64,000 bases of DNA from SHVO01 sp050246995. GTDB taxonomy: Bacteria > Pseudomonadota > Alphaproteobacteria > Rhodospirillales > Rhodospirillaceae. Below, one piece after another: positions 54,513-62,612 of the stretch. A program made the position numbers and the translations under genes. The notes beneath the pieces were generated by a model. It was not told the DNA's origin. It saw only the letters and a program-made list of their open reading frames with translations, and searched no databases. Every line of letters begins with the position of its first letter. The stretch's first letter is position 1. The stretch spans positions 194,480 to 258,479 of the forward strand of contig JBFWVA010000006.1 of the NCBI GenBank assembly GCA_050246995.1. The letters are read 5' to 3'.

Positions 54513-56147
54513 CTACCAGGTCAGCGCAGCCGCCTCGTCGATCTCGATCAAGGTCGGTACTTTCGCGCCGTTCGCAGCTTTCAGATGCGCCTTGAGATGA
54601 TCAAGGCTCTCCGCACGCACCGCGTTGCAGCCGAAGCCGCGGGCGATAGCGAGGAAGTCCGGCGTATAGATATCGACGCCGATCTGCGGGATACCGCGCT
54701 CAGCCATATATTTCTTGATCTCGAAGTAACCCTGGTTGTTCCACACCAGGACAACGACGGGCAAGCCCAGTTCAACGCCGGTCGCCAATTCGGAAATGGT
54801 GAATTGCAAGCCGCCGTCGCCGATGACGGCGACAGAGGGGCGGTCCTTCTGAGCGAGTTTCGCCCCAAACGCGGCGGGAAGCGCATAACCAAGCGTGCCG
54901 TAGCCCGTAGTGGAATTAAAGTAAGTGCGCGGCCGTTCGGCTTCGTAAAACAAGTTTGCGCTATAGATCGGCTGGGTGGAGTCCCCAACGATCATAGCGT
55001 CCGGCAGCGCCTCCTGCACCGCGTTCATGACCGTTTGATGGGCGCGCTGCGGCGGCGTCAAACTGGCTTGTAATAGTTCGCGCAGAGCTTGAGCCCGGAC
55101 CGGGCCTTCGGAATCCGGCGTGTGACTCCCTAGCGCGGCGGCTAGCGATGCGAGCGCGGTATCGGCATCACTATGAATGGCGATATCAGGCGACGCATTG
55201 ATGCTGAGCTGATCGGCTTCGATGTCGATACGGATGACTTTACCGTCGAAACGCGGATGCTTGCCCTCGAACAGCCACGTATCGGTCTCGCCGAGTTCCG
55301 TGCCGACCGCGAGGACCACATCCGCGCGCGCCATCTCTTCAAGGATCATCGGAACGCTGATGGTGCTACCGATGGAAAGCGGATGGCCGAGCGGGAGAAT
55401 CCCCTTCCCGTTGACGGTGGTGAGCACGACAGCACCCAATTTCTCAGCGACCTCGCGTGCTGAAGCTCCAGCATCCTGCGCGCCGCCGCCCAGGACCATC
55501 ATTGGGCGCTTGGCCTGTTTGAGCAGCTTCGCGGCTTCGTTGATCTTGGCCGCCTTGGCTTTGGGACGCGGCGGCGTACGGAGTGCCTTACGCGAGATAT
55601 GGCCGGCCTCGGCGGTAATGACATCCAACGGTATCTCGATATGAACCGGCCGCGGTCGCTTGCTGCGAAATACCGCGAACGCATCCGCGAGGACGCCGGG
55701 AAGGTCGTGCGGACGGCGAAGCGTGTGACTGAAGGCGGTCAACCCGGACATCAGTTTCTGCTGCGAAGGCAGCTCGTGCAGACGCCCCTCGCCCTTACCG
55801 AGTTCAAACGTGTAGTTGACGGCGGAGATGACCAGCATCGGGACGGAATCCGCGTACGCTTGACCCATCGGCGTCGCGATGTTGGTCAGACCTGGTCCAG
55901 TAATGATGAAGCAGGCGGCGGGCTTGCCGGTCGCGCGGGCGTAACCGTCGGCCATGAAGCCGGCGCCCTGCTCGTGACGCGGTGTGATGTGCCGCAGCTT
56001 GGTATTCTTGAGGCCGCGATAGAATTCGACGGTGTGAACACCCGGGATGCCGAACACCGTATCGATGCCATAGAGCTCCAACAGCTCCACCAGCACCTCG
56101 CCGCACGTCTTCGTCGTCGCGAAAGCCTTTGCGTCGTCTCTCATCAC
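54513..56147 (-). CDS. aruI: ThDP-dependent decarboxylase, AruI-like (2-ketoarginine decarboxylase)
   Basis: 544 residues, acetolactate-synthase fold. The conserved Glu is in RHEQGAGFMADGYARATGK (residues about 58-75, in pieces); the ThDP/Mg motif is GDGGLQ...WNNQGY (about 445-475). FGIPGVHTVEFYRGLK at the N-terminus and SAVNYTFELGKGEGRLHELP are typical of the AruI group, which decarboxylates 5-guanidino-2-oxopentanoate to 4-guanidinobutyraldehyde in the arginine transaminase pathway. Acetolactate synthase is the main alternative but lacks support here (no ilvN). It heads the operon with an aldehyde dehydrogenase and gabT. Confidence 0.72.
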   Translation of the reverse strand: MMRDDAKAFATTKTCGEVLVELLELYGIDTVFGIPGVHTVEFYRGLKNTKLRHITPRHEQGAGFMADGYARATGKPAACFIITGPGLTNIATPMGQAYADSVPMLVISAVNYTFELGKGEGRLHELPSQQKLMSGLTAFSHTLRRPHDLPGVLADAFAVFRSKRPRPVHIEIPLDVITAEAGHISRKALRTPPRPKAKAAKINEAAKLLKQAKRPMMVLGGGAQDAGASAREVAEKLGAVVLTTVNGKGILPLGHPLSIGSTISVPMILEEMARADVVLAVGTELGETDTWLFEGKHPRFDGKVIRIDIEADQLSINASPDIAIHSDADTALASLAAALGSHTPDSEGPVRAQALRELLQASLTPPQRAHQTVMNAVQEALPDAMIVGDSTQPIYSANLFYEAERPRTYFNSTTGYGTLGYALPAAFGAKLAQKDRPSVAVIGDGGLQFTISELATGVELGLPVVVLVWNNQGYFEIKKYMAERGIPQIGVDIYTPDFLAIARGFGCNAVRAESLDHLKAHLKAANGAKVPTLIEIDEAAALTW

Positions 56148-56413
56148 TCACGTCCCGCCAGATCGCCGTTCATGCGCCCCGGCTAAAAAAACTCACACTG
56201 AAAACTCACGCGGACCGTTCGACCCGCCATCGTAAACCGGGGGGAACCACATCCGTTCGCCGCTTCGTCATACCCAGTTGCCATTGCAAAACCTGCGTAT
56301 TTCCGGCCTCGGCCGGAGCCATCCGGCCCCTCAGATATACGATCTAACGGCCCATTTTGCTTATGAAAGCTTTTCACCCCAATGTTGAAAGGAACTAAAA
56401 CGAGCACAATAAA

Positions 56414-56449
56414 GCCCGGTGGTGCTGGATTTTTCGAGCACCACCGGGC
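56414..56449 (-). terminator. Strong 13-bp hairpin upstream of the aruI operon
   Basis: GCCCGGTGGTGCT (56414-56426) pairs exactly with AGCACCACCGGGC (56437-56449), loop of ten bases. On the minus strand it is followed by TTTATTG, so it could be a second terminator behind the TonB receptor gene. Confidence 0.62.
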
Positions 56450-56467
56450 CTCTTAATAGTCGACTAC

Positions 56468-56502
56468 AAAAGAAAAAAGGGGGGCGTTTCCGCCCCCCTT
56501 TT
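56468..56502 (-). terminator. Intrinsic terminator of the TonB receptor gene
   Basis: AAAAGGGGGGCG (56475-56486) pairs with CGCCCCCCTTTT (56491-56502) around TTTC. On the minus strand the stem is followed by TTTTTTCTTTT, a classic rho-independent terminator 24 bases after the receptor stop. Confidence 0.9.
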
Positions 56503-56525
56503 CAGTCTTTACGCGCGCTTCGCGA

Positions 56526-59435
56526 TTACATGCGGAAGCGGATACCCACGCGGTAGGTACGCCCGTGCGAGTCATAGTTGGACGGGTTGGTCGTGACCGT
56601 ATCGGTCGCGTAATTGCCCGTGCCGCCAACCATCACTGCGTCCTTGTTGGTGATGTTCTTAACGTTGAAGAAGGCTTCCACGTTGCCGTTACCCTCGTCC
56701 GCCGCGAAAATCTGATAGCTGGTTGCGAAATCCCAGTAGATGGCGCCCGGGATCCAGTTGTTGTTCACCGTGATGTTCGGAGAGACCGACACCGGGCAAC
56801 CCGTCGTACATTCAACGAAGTCGTTGTTGTACGTGCCACCGCTGATGCCGCGCGCCGTGATCGTGGCGGAAATCGGCTTGGCATCATAAGTCGCCGAAGC
56901 CTGCCAACGCCACTTCGCCGGACCGCTGCCGTTGTTTTCGCCCGCGGTGTCTGTTGGACGCGTCAGGCCCGTGTCGCGATAGTTCTTGAGATAACGCGAC
57001 GCGAGAGCGCGGATACGCAGATTCCCATCCATGCTTTCGGCGACGGACGCCAGCGGGAACACGTAACCAGCTTCAAAGTCGATACCGCGCGCATTTTGAC
57101 GCGCGAGGTTGAACGGCTGAACGAAGATGGTGTTCGCGATGGATGTCGCGACCAAACGGCCCTGGTTCGCAGTGCCCGTATTGATAGCAGCGCAGAAGTT
57201 GGCGTTGCCCTGGGCGCAGAGGTCAACGATCTGTTGCGCATTGATCGTGGTGATCGCGCCCTTCACGTTGATGTTCCAATAATCGACCGAGGCCTGGAAG
57301 CCCTGGAGGAACGTCGGCTGGAACACGGCGCCGATACCGGTGGTGTCGGCCTTTTCCGGAACGAGGACCGGGTTGCCGCGCGTCGTACCCACATATTGCA
57401 CCGACGACGTTCCGCCCGAGATGGTGTCGATGACGTTGTTCGTCACGACGGTGCCCGCGTTATAGAGGTCGCCGATGTTCGGCGCGCGGATGTCACGAGA
57501 ACGTGTCACGCGGAAAGTGAGGTCGGAGACCGGCGTGTAGGTGGCGCCCGCCTTCCAGGTGGTGACATAACCGGCCGACGAGTAGTCGGTCGCGCGGATG
57601 GCGGCGTTCAGGTCGAGACTTTCTGCCCAGGCTTGGCCACGCGCCAGCGGGACGATGGTTTCGAAGAAGCCTTCGGTGACCTTGTACTTGCCGAACGTCG
57701 GCTGATAGTTGCCACCGAAATAAACGCGCCGTTGGTCGGCGAGGCTGTTGATGCCTTTCGACTCTTCGACGCGATGCTCGATACCAGTCGCCACCGAGAC
57801 GGGACCGGCCCACGATTCGAACGGCTCGCCTTGGATCGAGGCGGCCATCACGTCCTGCGTGAACTTCTGATAGCGGTAGGCGTTGTTGAGCACATAGTCG
57901 AGTTGCGCGGCGGAGTTCACGCCGACGCCGAACGGATTGTACGGGACGCAGCCGTCGCCCGGATTCGTGAGGGTCGAGCGGCAAACGATGGTGCCGTTGG
58001 CGTTGCGGACGGAATCCAGCGAATTGCGGTAGAGGACTTCGTCGCGGCTGTTAAGCGCGCGTTCGGAGTTGCGCGAGATTCCCATCTGATAATAGGCATC
58101 CCACGTCCAATCCGTGTTGAACGCTTCGAAGTTGCCGTTGAGTCCCCCAACGAGGCGATTGGTCCAACGCTCGTTCGATTGGCCAATGATGCCCATGTCG
58201 TAGTTGCTGGAGCCGATCGTGATCGTGGTGAGGCCAAGCGCGGTGGCGCGCGCCGCCACGGTGGCATCGAGATACGGGTTCGTGACTGGAACGGTTACGC
58301 CGCCAAAATCTTCCATCCCGTAGCCGTTCGAGAAGAAGTTGTTGTGGTACCAGTTCCACTGACCATAGACCTCGACGTTTTCACCGAGCGCGTAGCTGAC
58401 GCGAGTGAAAATGTTTTGCGAGGACATTTCCGGTTCGATCGATTGATTGCGGTGAAGATCTTGCGCCTTCCACTCGCCGCCGCGCATCAAACCGCCTGAA
58501 ACGAGGTCGCCGTAGGAGAAATTGTACGCCGTGCCGCCCGGACCGAAGGCGATGCCCTTCAGCGGACCGGAAACGATGATACCGCCGCGGGAGGCCTGGG
58601 CCGGACCGACGTTCGTCAGCAGGAGGCGCTGCGGAACGTCGCGAGTCTGCCCAGGGCCTGTGCCGTAGGCCGGATTGGTCATGAAGCCGTAGCCCTGCTC
58701 GTTCCACGGACGATCGGCGAAAAGAATGCCGTCTTGACGGCTCATCTGACCCGAAATGATGAAGTGGCCACGGTCGTTCGCGAACGGCGTACCAGCCGTC
58801 AGCGAGACCTTGAAGTTGGCGTTGTCGCCATAGTCGGTGACGCCGCCAGACACTTCGCCGCCAATGCCGGTGTACTTGGTATCGAGCACGAAGTTGACGA
58901 CGCCGGCCACGGCGTCAGAGCCGTAGGCCGCCGAGGCGCCGCCGGTGACGACGTCCGTGCGCTGGATCAGCTGCGACGGGATCGCGTTGACGTCGACGCG
59001 GCCGCTGACGGTCGAGGGGACCGAACGCTGACCGTTGATGAGGATCAGGGTGCGCTCGACACCGAGGTTACGCAGGTTCACCGAGCTGGTACCGGCCGTG
59101 CCGGCGCTGATGTTCTGCGTGGAGGACTGCGGGGTGTAGTTGCCCGAGAACGTCGGCAGCGTCGTCAGGTAGTCGATGACGTTCGGGGCCGCCTGCTGTT
59201 GAAGCTGCTCGGCGCCGATCACGGTCGTCGGGGTCGGAGCTTCGTAACCGTCACGGACGATGCGGCTGCCGGTGACGATGATTTCGTCGACGGCCGCGGG
59301 TTCTGCGGCGGCAAGCTGCTCCTGCGCGAAAGCTTGGGAGAATGCGAGCATCGCAACAGCGCTGGTGGCGGTCGCGAACAGGGTGCGCGTGCCAAAACGG
59401 CCGCGAGAAGTCTTGGTAATCAGGATCCCCTCCAT
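56526..59435 (-). CDS. TonB-dependent outer-membrane receptor
   Basis: About 969 residues. Signal peptide at 1-38 (ends SQAFAQ), then a TonB box-like region with EIIVTGSRI, plug domain (NVIDYLTTLPTFSGN, LRNLGVERTLILINGQR, GGASAAYGSDAVAGVVNFVL) and a beta-barrel ending in aromatic/Met residues (YRVGIRFRM). Start: the ATG at 59435 lies on GGAGGGG, which itself looks like a ribosome site for an ATT/CTG a few codons further on, so the first residues are uncertain. Function: energised uptake of a ligand across the outer membrane. Its place between the aruI-gabT operon and gabD suggests an amino acid, peptide or siderophore-like substrate, not proven. Confidence 0.92.
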   Translation of the reverse strand: MEGILITKTSRGRFGTRTLFATATSAVAMLAFSQAFAQEQLAAAEPAAVDEIIVTGSRIVRDGYEAPTPTTVIGAEQLQQQAAPNVIDYLTTLPTFSGNYTPQSSTQNISAGTAGTSSVNLRNLGVERTLILINGQRSVPSTVSGRVDVNAIPSQLIQRTDVVTGGASAAYGSDAVAGVVNFVLDTKYTGIGGEVSGGVTDYGDNANFKVSLTAGTPFANDRGHFIISGQMSRQDGILFADRPWNEQGYGFMTNPAYGTGPGQTRDVPQRLLLTNVGPAQASRGGIIVSGPLKGIAFGPGGTAYNFSYGDLVSGGLMRGGEWKAQDLHRNQSIEPEMSSQNIFTRVSYALGENVEVYGQWNWYHNNFFSNGYGMEDFGGVTVPVTNPYLDATVAARATALGLTTITIGSSNYDMGIIGQSNERWTNRLVGGLNGNFEAFNTDWTWDAYYQMGISRNSERALNSRDEVLYRNSLDSVRNANGTIVCRSTLTNPGDGCVPYNPFGVGVNSAAQLDYVLNNAYRYQKFTQDVMAASIQGEPFESWAGPVSVATGIEHRVEESKGINSLADQRRVYFGGNYQPTFGKYKVTEGFFETIVPLARGQAWAESLDLNAAIRATDYSSAGYVTTWKAGATYTPVSDLTFRVTRSRDIRAPNIGDLYNAGTVVTNNVIDTISGGTSSVQYVGTTRGNPVLVPEKADTTGIGAVFQPTFLQGFQASVDYWNINVKGAITTINAQQIVDLCAQGNANFCAAINTGTANQGRLVATSIANTIFVQPFNLARQNARGIDFEAGYVFPLASVAESMDGNLRIRALASRYLKNYRDTGLTRPTDTAGENNGSGPAKWRWQASATYDAKPISATITARGISGGTYNNDFVECTTGCPVSVSPNITVNNNWIPGAIYWDFATSYQIFAADEGNGNVEAFFNVKNITNKDAVMVGGTGNYATDTVTTNPSNYDSHGRTYRVGIRFRM

Positions 59436-59453
59436 TTTTGATGGCGCCGGCAC

Positions 59454-59941
59454 CTCGGGTGGTTGCCGGCGTAAGTAAATTCCCCTGTATCACCCAGACG
59501 GGAGATACAACTTAGTGCCGTGTATAGCCCATGCTGCGGCTGTCACCCAATGTTCGCAAATGAGTTTATTCATGGGGTGGATTTGAGCATTTCTCAAATT
59601 CGTTGCCTATTTTTCTCGTGACGCAGCGCAAAATTTAGGCAGCCGCAAATCACGGACGAGCCGCTTATGTATTGATTTATCGTGTATTTTTGCGCCGCAA
59701 AACGTCCCGGATTAGCCAATCTACCGTGATGACTTTTTTTGAAGCAGCGCTCGGAAAGGGGTGATGCACGAAGGCCACAGACGCCGATCAAATTGCTGGG
59801 AAAGGCCGCGCACAGCGTTCGCGCGGGCGCCGACCGGCCGGGAGCGTGAAAGTTTCTCACGCGAACGCGACGATAACTCCCTTGCGCCGCCTCCCGCCCC
59901 ATCCCATTAGAACCCCATCTTCATTTTTCGGGACCAAAACC
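59454..59941. other. 488-base intergenic stretch between TonB receptor and gabD
   Basis: Divergent promoters of the receptor gene (minus) and gabD (plus) should lie here. I see a CGCCGGC/GCCGGCG inverted repeat at 59445-59471 just upstream of the receptor start, and the operator-like repeat at 59581-59599. A 102-codon minus frame (59902-59594) has no ribosome site or recognizable features and I do not call it. No gene seen. Confidence 0.6.
59581..59599. promoter_or_regulatory. Operator-like inverted repeat upstream of the TonB receptor gene
   Basis: ATTTGAG-CATTT-CTCAAAT, perfect 7-base arms, 147 bases upstream of the receptor ATG. It is AT-rich against a GC-rich background and could bind a regulator of the divergent receptor or gabD genes. 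Confidence 0.35.
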
Positions 59942-61399
59942 ATGCGCGATGCGGACATCAAGGCGGCCAAGACCCTCAGTTACGTCAATGGCAAATGGAT
60001 CGGCGCGGACAACGGCAAGACCTTTGCCGTGACCAACCCGGCCACGGGCGCTGAGATCGCACAGGTGCCGGACCTCGGCGTCGCCGAGACCGAACGCGCC
60101 ATCCACGCCGCTGCTGACGCCTTCAAGACCTGGTCGCAAAAGACCGCGGTCGAGCGCGCCAACATCCTGATGCGCTGGTACGAGCTGATGCTGGAAGAAA
60201 AAGACTTCCTCGCCGCGCTCATGACCGCCGAACAGGGCAAGCCGCTCGCCGAAGCCGCGGGCGAGGTCGTGTACGGCGCCAATTTCATCCGCTGGTTCGC
60301 CGAAGAAGGCCGGCGCGCCTACGGCGACGTGATCCCGTCGCACCGCGCCGATGCGCGCATCGTCGTCATGAAGCAACCCGTCGGCGTGGTCTGCGCTGTC
60401 ACGCCGTGGAATTTCCCGATCGCGATGATCACACGCAAAGCCGGCCCAGCCCTCGCAGCCGGCTGCACAATCATCATCAAGCCGTCGGAAGAGACCCCGC
60501 TTTGCGCGCTGGCGCTCGCGGACCTTGCCGAACGCGCGGGCCTTCCGCCGGGGGTCTTGAACGTGATCACCGGCGACGCGCCGACGGTCGTGGGCGCCAT
60601 GATGAAGTCGGACGCCATACGCAAAGTGTCTTTCACGGGCTCGACGGAAGTCGGAAAGATCCTGATGCGCCAGGCGGCCGATACCGTGAAGAAAGTCAGC
60701 ATGGAACTCGGCGGCAATGCGCCCCTGATCGTGTTCGACGATGCCGATCTCGATCTCGCAGTGAAAGGCGCAATCGTTTCGAAGTACCGCAACGTCGGCC
60801 AAACCTGCGTGTGTGCGAACCGCATCCTCGTGCAGGACGGCATCTACGACCGGTTCGCCGAAAAGCTGATCGAGGCGGTAAAGAAGATGAAGGTCGCGCC
60901 GGGTACGGAAGCGGGCGCCGACCTTGGGCCGCTCATCAACGCGGACGCTGTCGAGAAAGTGGAAGCGCATGTGGCCGACGCAAAAACCAAGGGGGCGACC
61001 ATTGCGACCGGCGGTAAGCGCAGCACCCTCGGCGGGCTGTTTTACGAGCCGACGGTGATCTTGAACGCCACCACCGACATGCGTTTCACGAAAGAAGAGA
61101 CTTTTGGCCCCGTTGCGCCGCTGTACCGTTTCAAGGACGAGGCGGAAGCCGTCGCGCTGGCCAATGCGTCCGAGTTCGGACTCGCGTCTTATTTCTTCAC
61201 GTCGAACATCGGCCGTGCCTGGCGCGTGGCCGAAGCCTTGGAAAGCGGAATCGTGGGCATCAACGAAGGCATCATCTCGACCGAAGTCGCGCCGTTCGGC
61301 GGGTTCAAGCAGTCGGGCGTCGGCCGCGAAGGGTCCCACTACGGCCTCGACGACTATCTCGAGGTCAAATACGTGCTGTTCGGCGGGTTGTCGAAGTAA
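59942..61399 (+). CDS. gabD: Succinate-semialdehyde dehydrogenase
   Basis: 485 residues from the ATG at 59942; the frame is open to 59846 but that part contains no ribosome site and gives an unlikely start. GabD-type motifs: VNGKWIGAD, TPWNFPIAMITRK (cofactor), KPSEETPLCA, GSTEVGK, MELGGNAP (general-base Glu region), GQTCVCANR with the catalytic Cys and its paired Cys typical of GabD, and EETFGPVAPLY. It oxidises succinic semialdehyde to succinate, feeding the TCA cycle. With gabT at 51713 on the other side of the receptor gene it completes the 4-aminobutyrate shunt. A strong terminator follows. Confidence 0.94.
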   Translation: MRDADIKAAKTLSYVNGKWIGADNGKTFAVTNPATGAEIAQVPDLGVAETERAIHAAADAFKTWSQKTAVERANILMRWYELMLEEKDFLAALMTAEQGKPLAEAAGEVVYGANFIRWFAEEGRRAYGDVIPSHRADARIVVMKQPVGVVCAVTPWNFPIAMITRKAGPALAAGCTIIIKPSEETPLCALALADLAERAGLPPGVLNVITGDAPTVVGAMMKSDAIRKVSFTGSTEVGKILMRQAADTVKKVSMELGGNAPLIVFDDADLDLAVKGAIVSKYRNVGQTCVCANRILVQDGIYDRFAEKLIEAVKKMKVAPGTEAGADLGPLINADAVEKVEAHVADAKTKGATIATGGKRSTLGGLFYEPTVILNATTDMRFTKEETFGPVAPLYRFKDEAEAVALANASEFGLASYFFTSNIGRAWRVAEALESGIVGINEGIISTEVAPFGGFKQSGVGREGSHYGLDDYLEVKYVLFGGLSK

Positions 61400-61426
61400 C
61401 CTGCGAAACCAAACCCCACAAATGAA

Positions 61427-61455
61427 ACACCCGGCTCGCGCCGGGTGTTTTTTTT
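61427..61455 (+). terminator. Rho-independent terminator after gabD
   Basis: ACACCCGGC (61427-61435) and GCCGGGTGT (61440-61448) form a 9-base stem with loop TCGC, followed by seven T (61449-61455). It lies 27 bases after the gabD stop and directly beside the convergent gene's stop at 61457, so it may serve both strands. Confidence 0.93.
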
Positions 61456-61456
61456 C

Positions 61457-62593
61457 TTAGCGTTCGCTTGCCGCGCTTCGCGCCGCGACCGGGGCTTCGG
61501 CCACCGGCGTCTTGGTGTCGGGCCGTATGATGTAGACCTGCGCCCACTTCGAGACGAGCGCCGACGACACGCTGTTGCGCTTGCCCGTGACGGGATCCAC
61601 CGGACCGTCGGCAATCTGCTGCAGGGTCTGATAAAGCAGCGCGGATGGCAGGCGGCCGTAGCTCTGGTGGTGCGTCGAGTCCGAACGCATGTTCTTCGAG
61701 TGGAAGCTCGCGAAGTCGAGGTAGCCACCCATCAAGCCTTCCGCGTAATCGGCGTTCAGATCAAGGCGCATGCGCATCTGATAAATCGTCTCGTCCGTCG
61801 GCGTGCCGAAAGTCTGCCACGGGAAAGTGTAAGTGGCCGGTTCCGTGATCAGGACGCCGTTCTCGATCTTTCCTTTGTAGCGCTGGACATACTTCTTGCC
61901 CCAGCGCAGGTCGAGCTTCTCCGTGCCCCCTGGAATACCCTTGAAGCCGATGGTGTTGCCCGAAGCATCGCGCAGCACCGGATGCGTGCCGCGATACATC
62001 GTCACCACGACCTCCGGATCGTTCTCCAGGCTGTCTAGTTCGGTGATCTCGAACAGCATCCGATTGTAAGTGCCTTCGAGGATTTCCTGCGTATCGTAAA
62101 AATTGTTGTAGGCGTCCGGGCCGCGATAGCTCTCAATACAGCCGAGACCACGATAGAATTGGTTGTCCACCCCCTTCTCGCCCGCCGGGCTGACGAAGTC
62201 ATCGGCGTCCACCTTGCCGTCGAGATTCATGCCCGGCACGACCGGGCCCACGGCCTGTCTTAAGGTGAACGGCTCCTTGAACTTGTCCGGATAAAAGCCG
62301 GTGATTTCGCGCGACAGCACTGTGTCGATATAGGTGCGTTTGGTGCCGTCTTCCGGGAAAAGGATCTTGAATTGCTCGCGCGGCCCATCATTGAAGCCGT
62401 TCGGACATTCCTTGGCTTCCTTGGTGTACTGCAGCGCCCAGTTCAAATAGGTGAGCGTGTACGCGATCGAGCGCGTCTTCGTGATGTCGGCCTTGGCGAC
62501 ATCACGGTTCGCGGTGTCGGCCGATGCCGTGGAGGCGGCGAACGCAATCGCCGCCGCGCAAACGCTACCGAGGACTGTCTTGGATGTGATCAT
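61457..62593 (-). CDS. Secreted protein of unknown family, partner of the COG4315-repeat protein
   Basis: 378 residues with a signal peptide (1-25, cleavage after ASA). The mature part has four recognisable stretches without known motif: a cysteine pair (KECPNGF and GLGCIESYRG), MNLDGKVDADDF resembling a dockerin/EF-hand-like calcium loop (D-x-D-G-x-x-D), YRGTHPVLRDASGNTIG, and SFHSKNMRSDSTHHQSYG. I do not recognise the family. It starts 19 bases after the stop of the upstream repeat protein on the same strand, so both are probably co-expressed and exported together. Confidence 0.68.
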   Translation of the reverse strand: MITSKTVLGSVCAAAIAFAASTASADTANRDVAKADITKTRSIAYTLTYLNWALQYTKEAKECPNGFNDGPREQFKILFPEDGTKRTYIDTVLSREITGFYPDKFKEPFTLRQAVGPVVPGMNLDGKVDADDFVSPAGEKGVDNQFYRGLGCIESYRGPDAYNNFYDTQEILEGTYNRMLFEITELDSLENDPEVVVTMYRGTHPVLRDASGNTIGFKGIPGGTEKLDLRWGKKYVQRYKGKIENGVLITEPATYTFPWQTFGTPTDETIYQMRMRLDLNADYAEGLMGGYLDFASFHSKNMRSDSTHHQSYGRLPSALLYQTLQQIADGPVDPVTGKRNSVSSALVSKWAQVYIIRPDTKTPVAEAPVAARSAASER

Positions 62594-62612
62594 GTGTCGC
62601 TCCCTCGCCGAA

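Larger units (their letters stand above)
56148..56525. other. 378-base intergenic stretch with two hairpins
   Basis: This gap separates the aruI operon start from the 3' end of the TonB receptor gene. It holds the two hairpins listed below (56414-56449 and 56468-56502) and, nearer 56150-56400, presumably the aruI promoter; I see no clear -35/-10 pair and no gene. Small frames here have no ribosome site. Confidence 0.6.

Noticed and set aside
54513..56147. Acetolactate synthase large subunit (ilvB)
   Set aside because: No regulatory subunit gene nearby, and the VHTVEFYRGL and HELPSQQ segments plus neighbours fit the AruI type.
56183..56407. 74-codon minus frame upstream of aruI
   Set aside because: No ribosome site and no recognisable protein features; likely promoter region.
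56565..58499. 644-codon plus-strand frame antisense to the TonB receptor
   Set aside because: Arg/Val-rich antisense shadow; the minus strand carries signal peptide, plug and barrel motifs.
59594..59902. 102-codon minus frame between the receptor and gabD
   Set aside because: No ribosome site, odd composition, and it lies in the divergent promoter region.
59921..61339. 472-codon minus-strand frame antisense to gabD
   Set aside because: Composition typical of an antisense frame; gabD on the plus strand has all catalytic motifs and a terminator.
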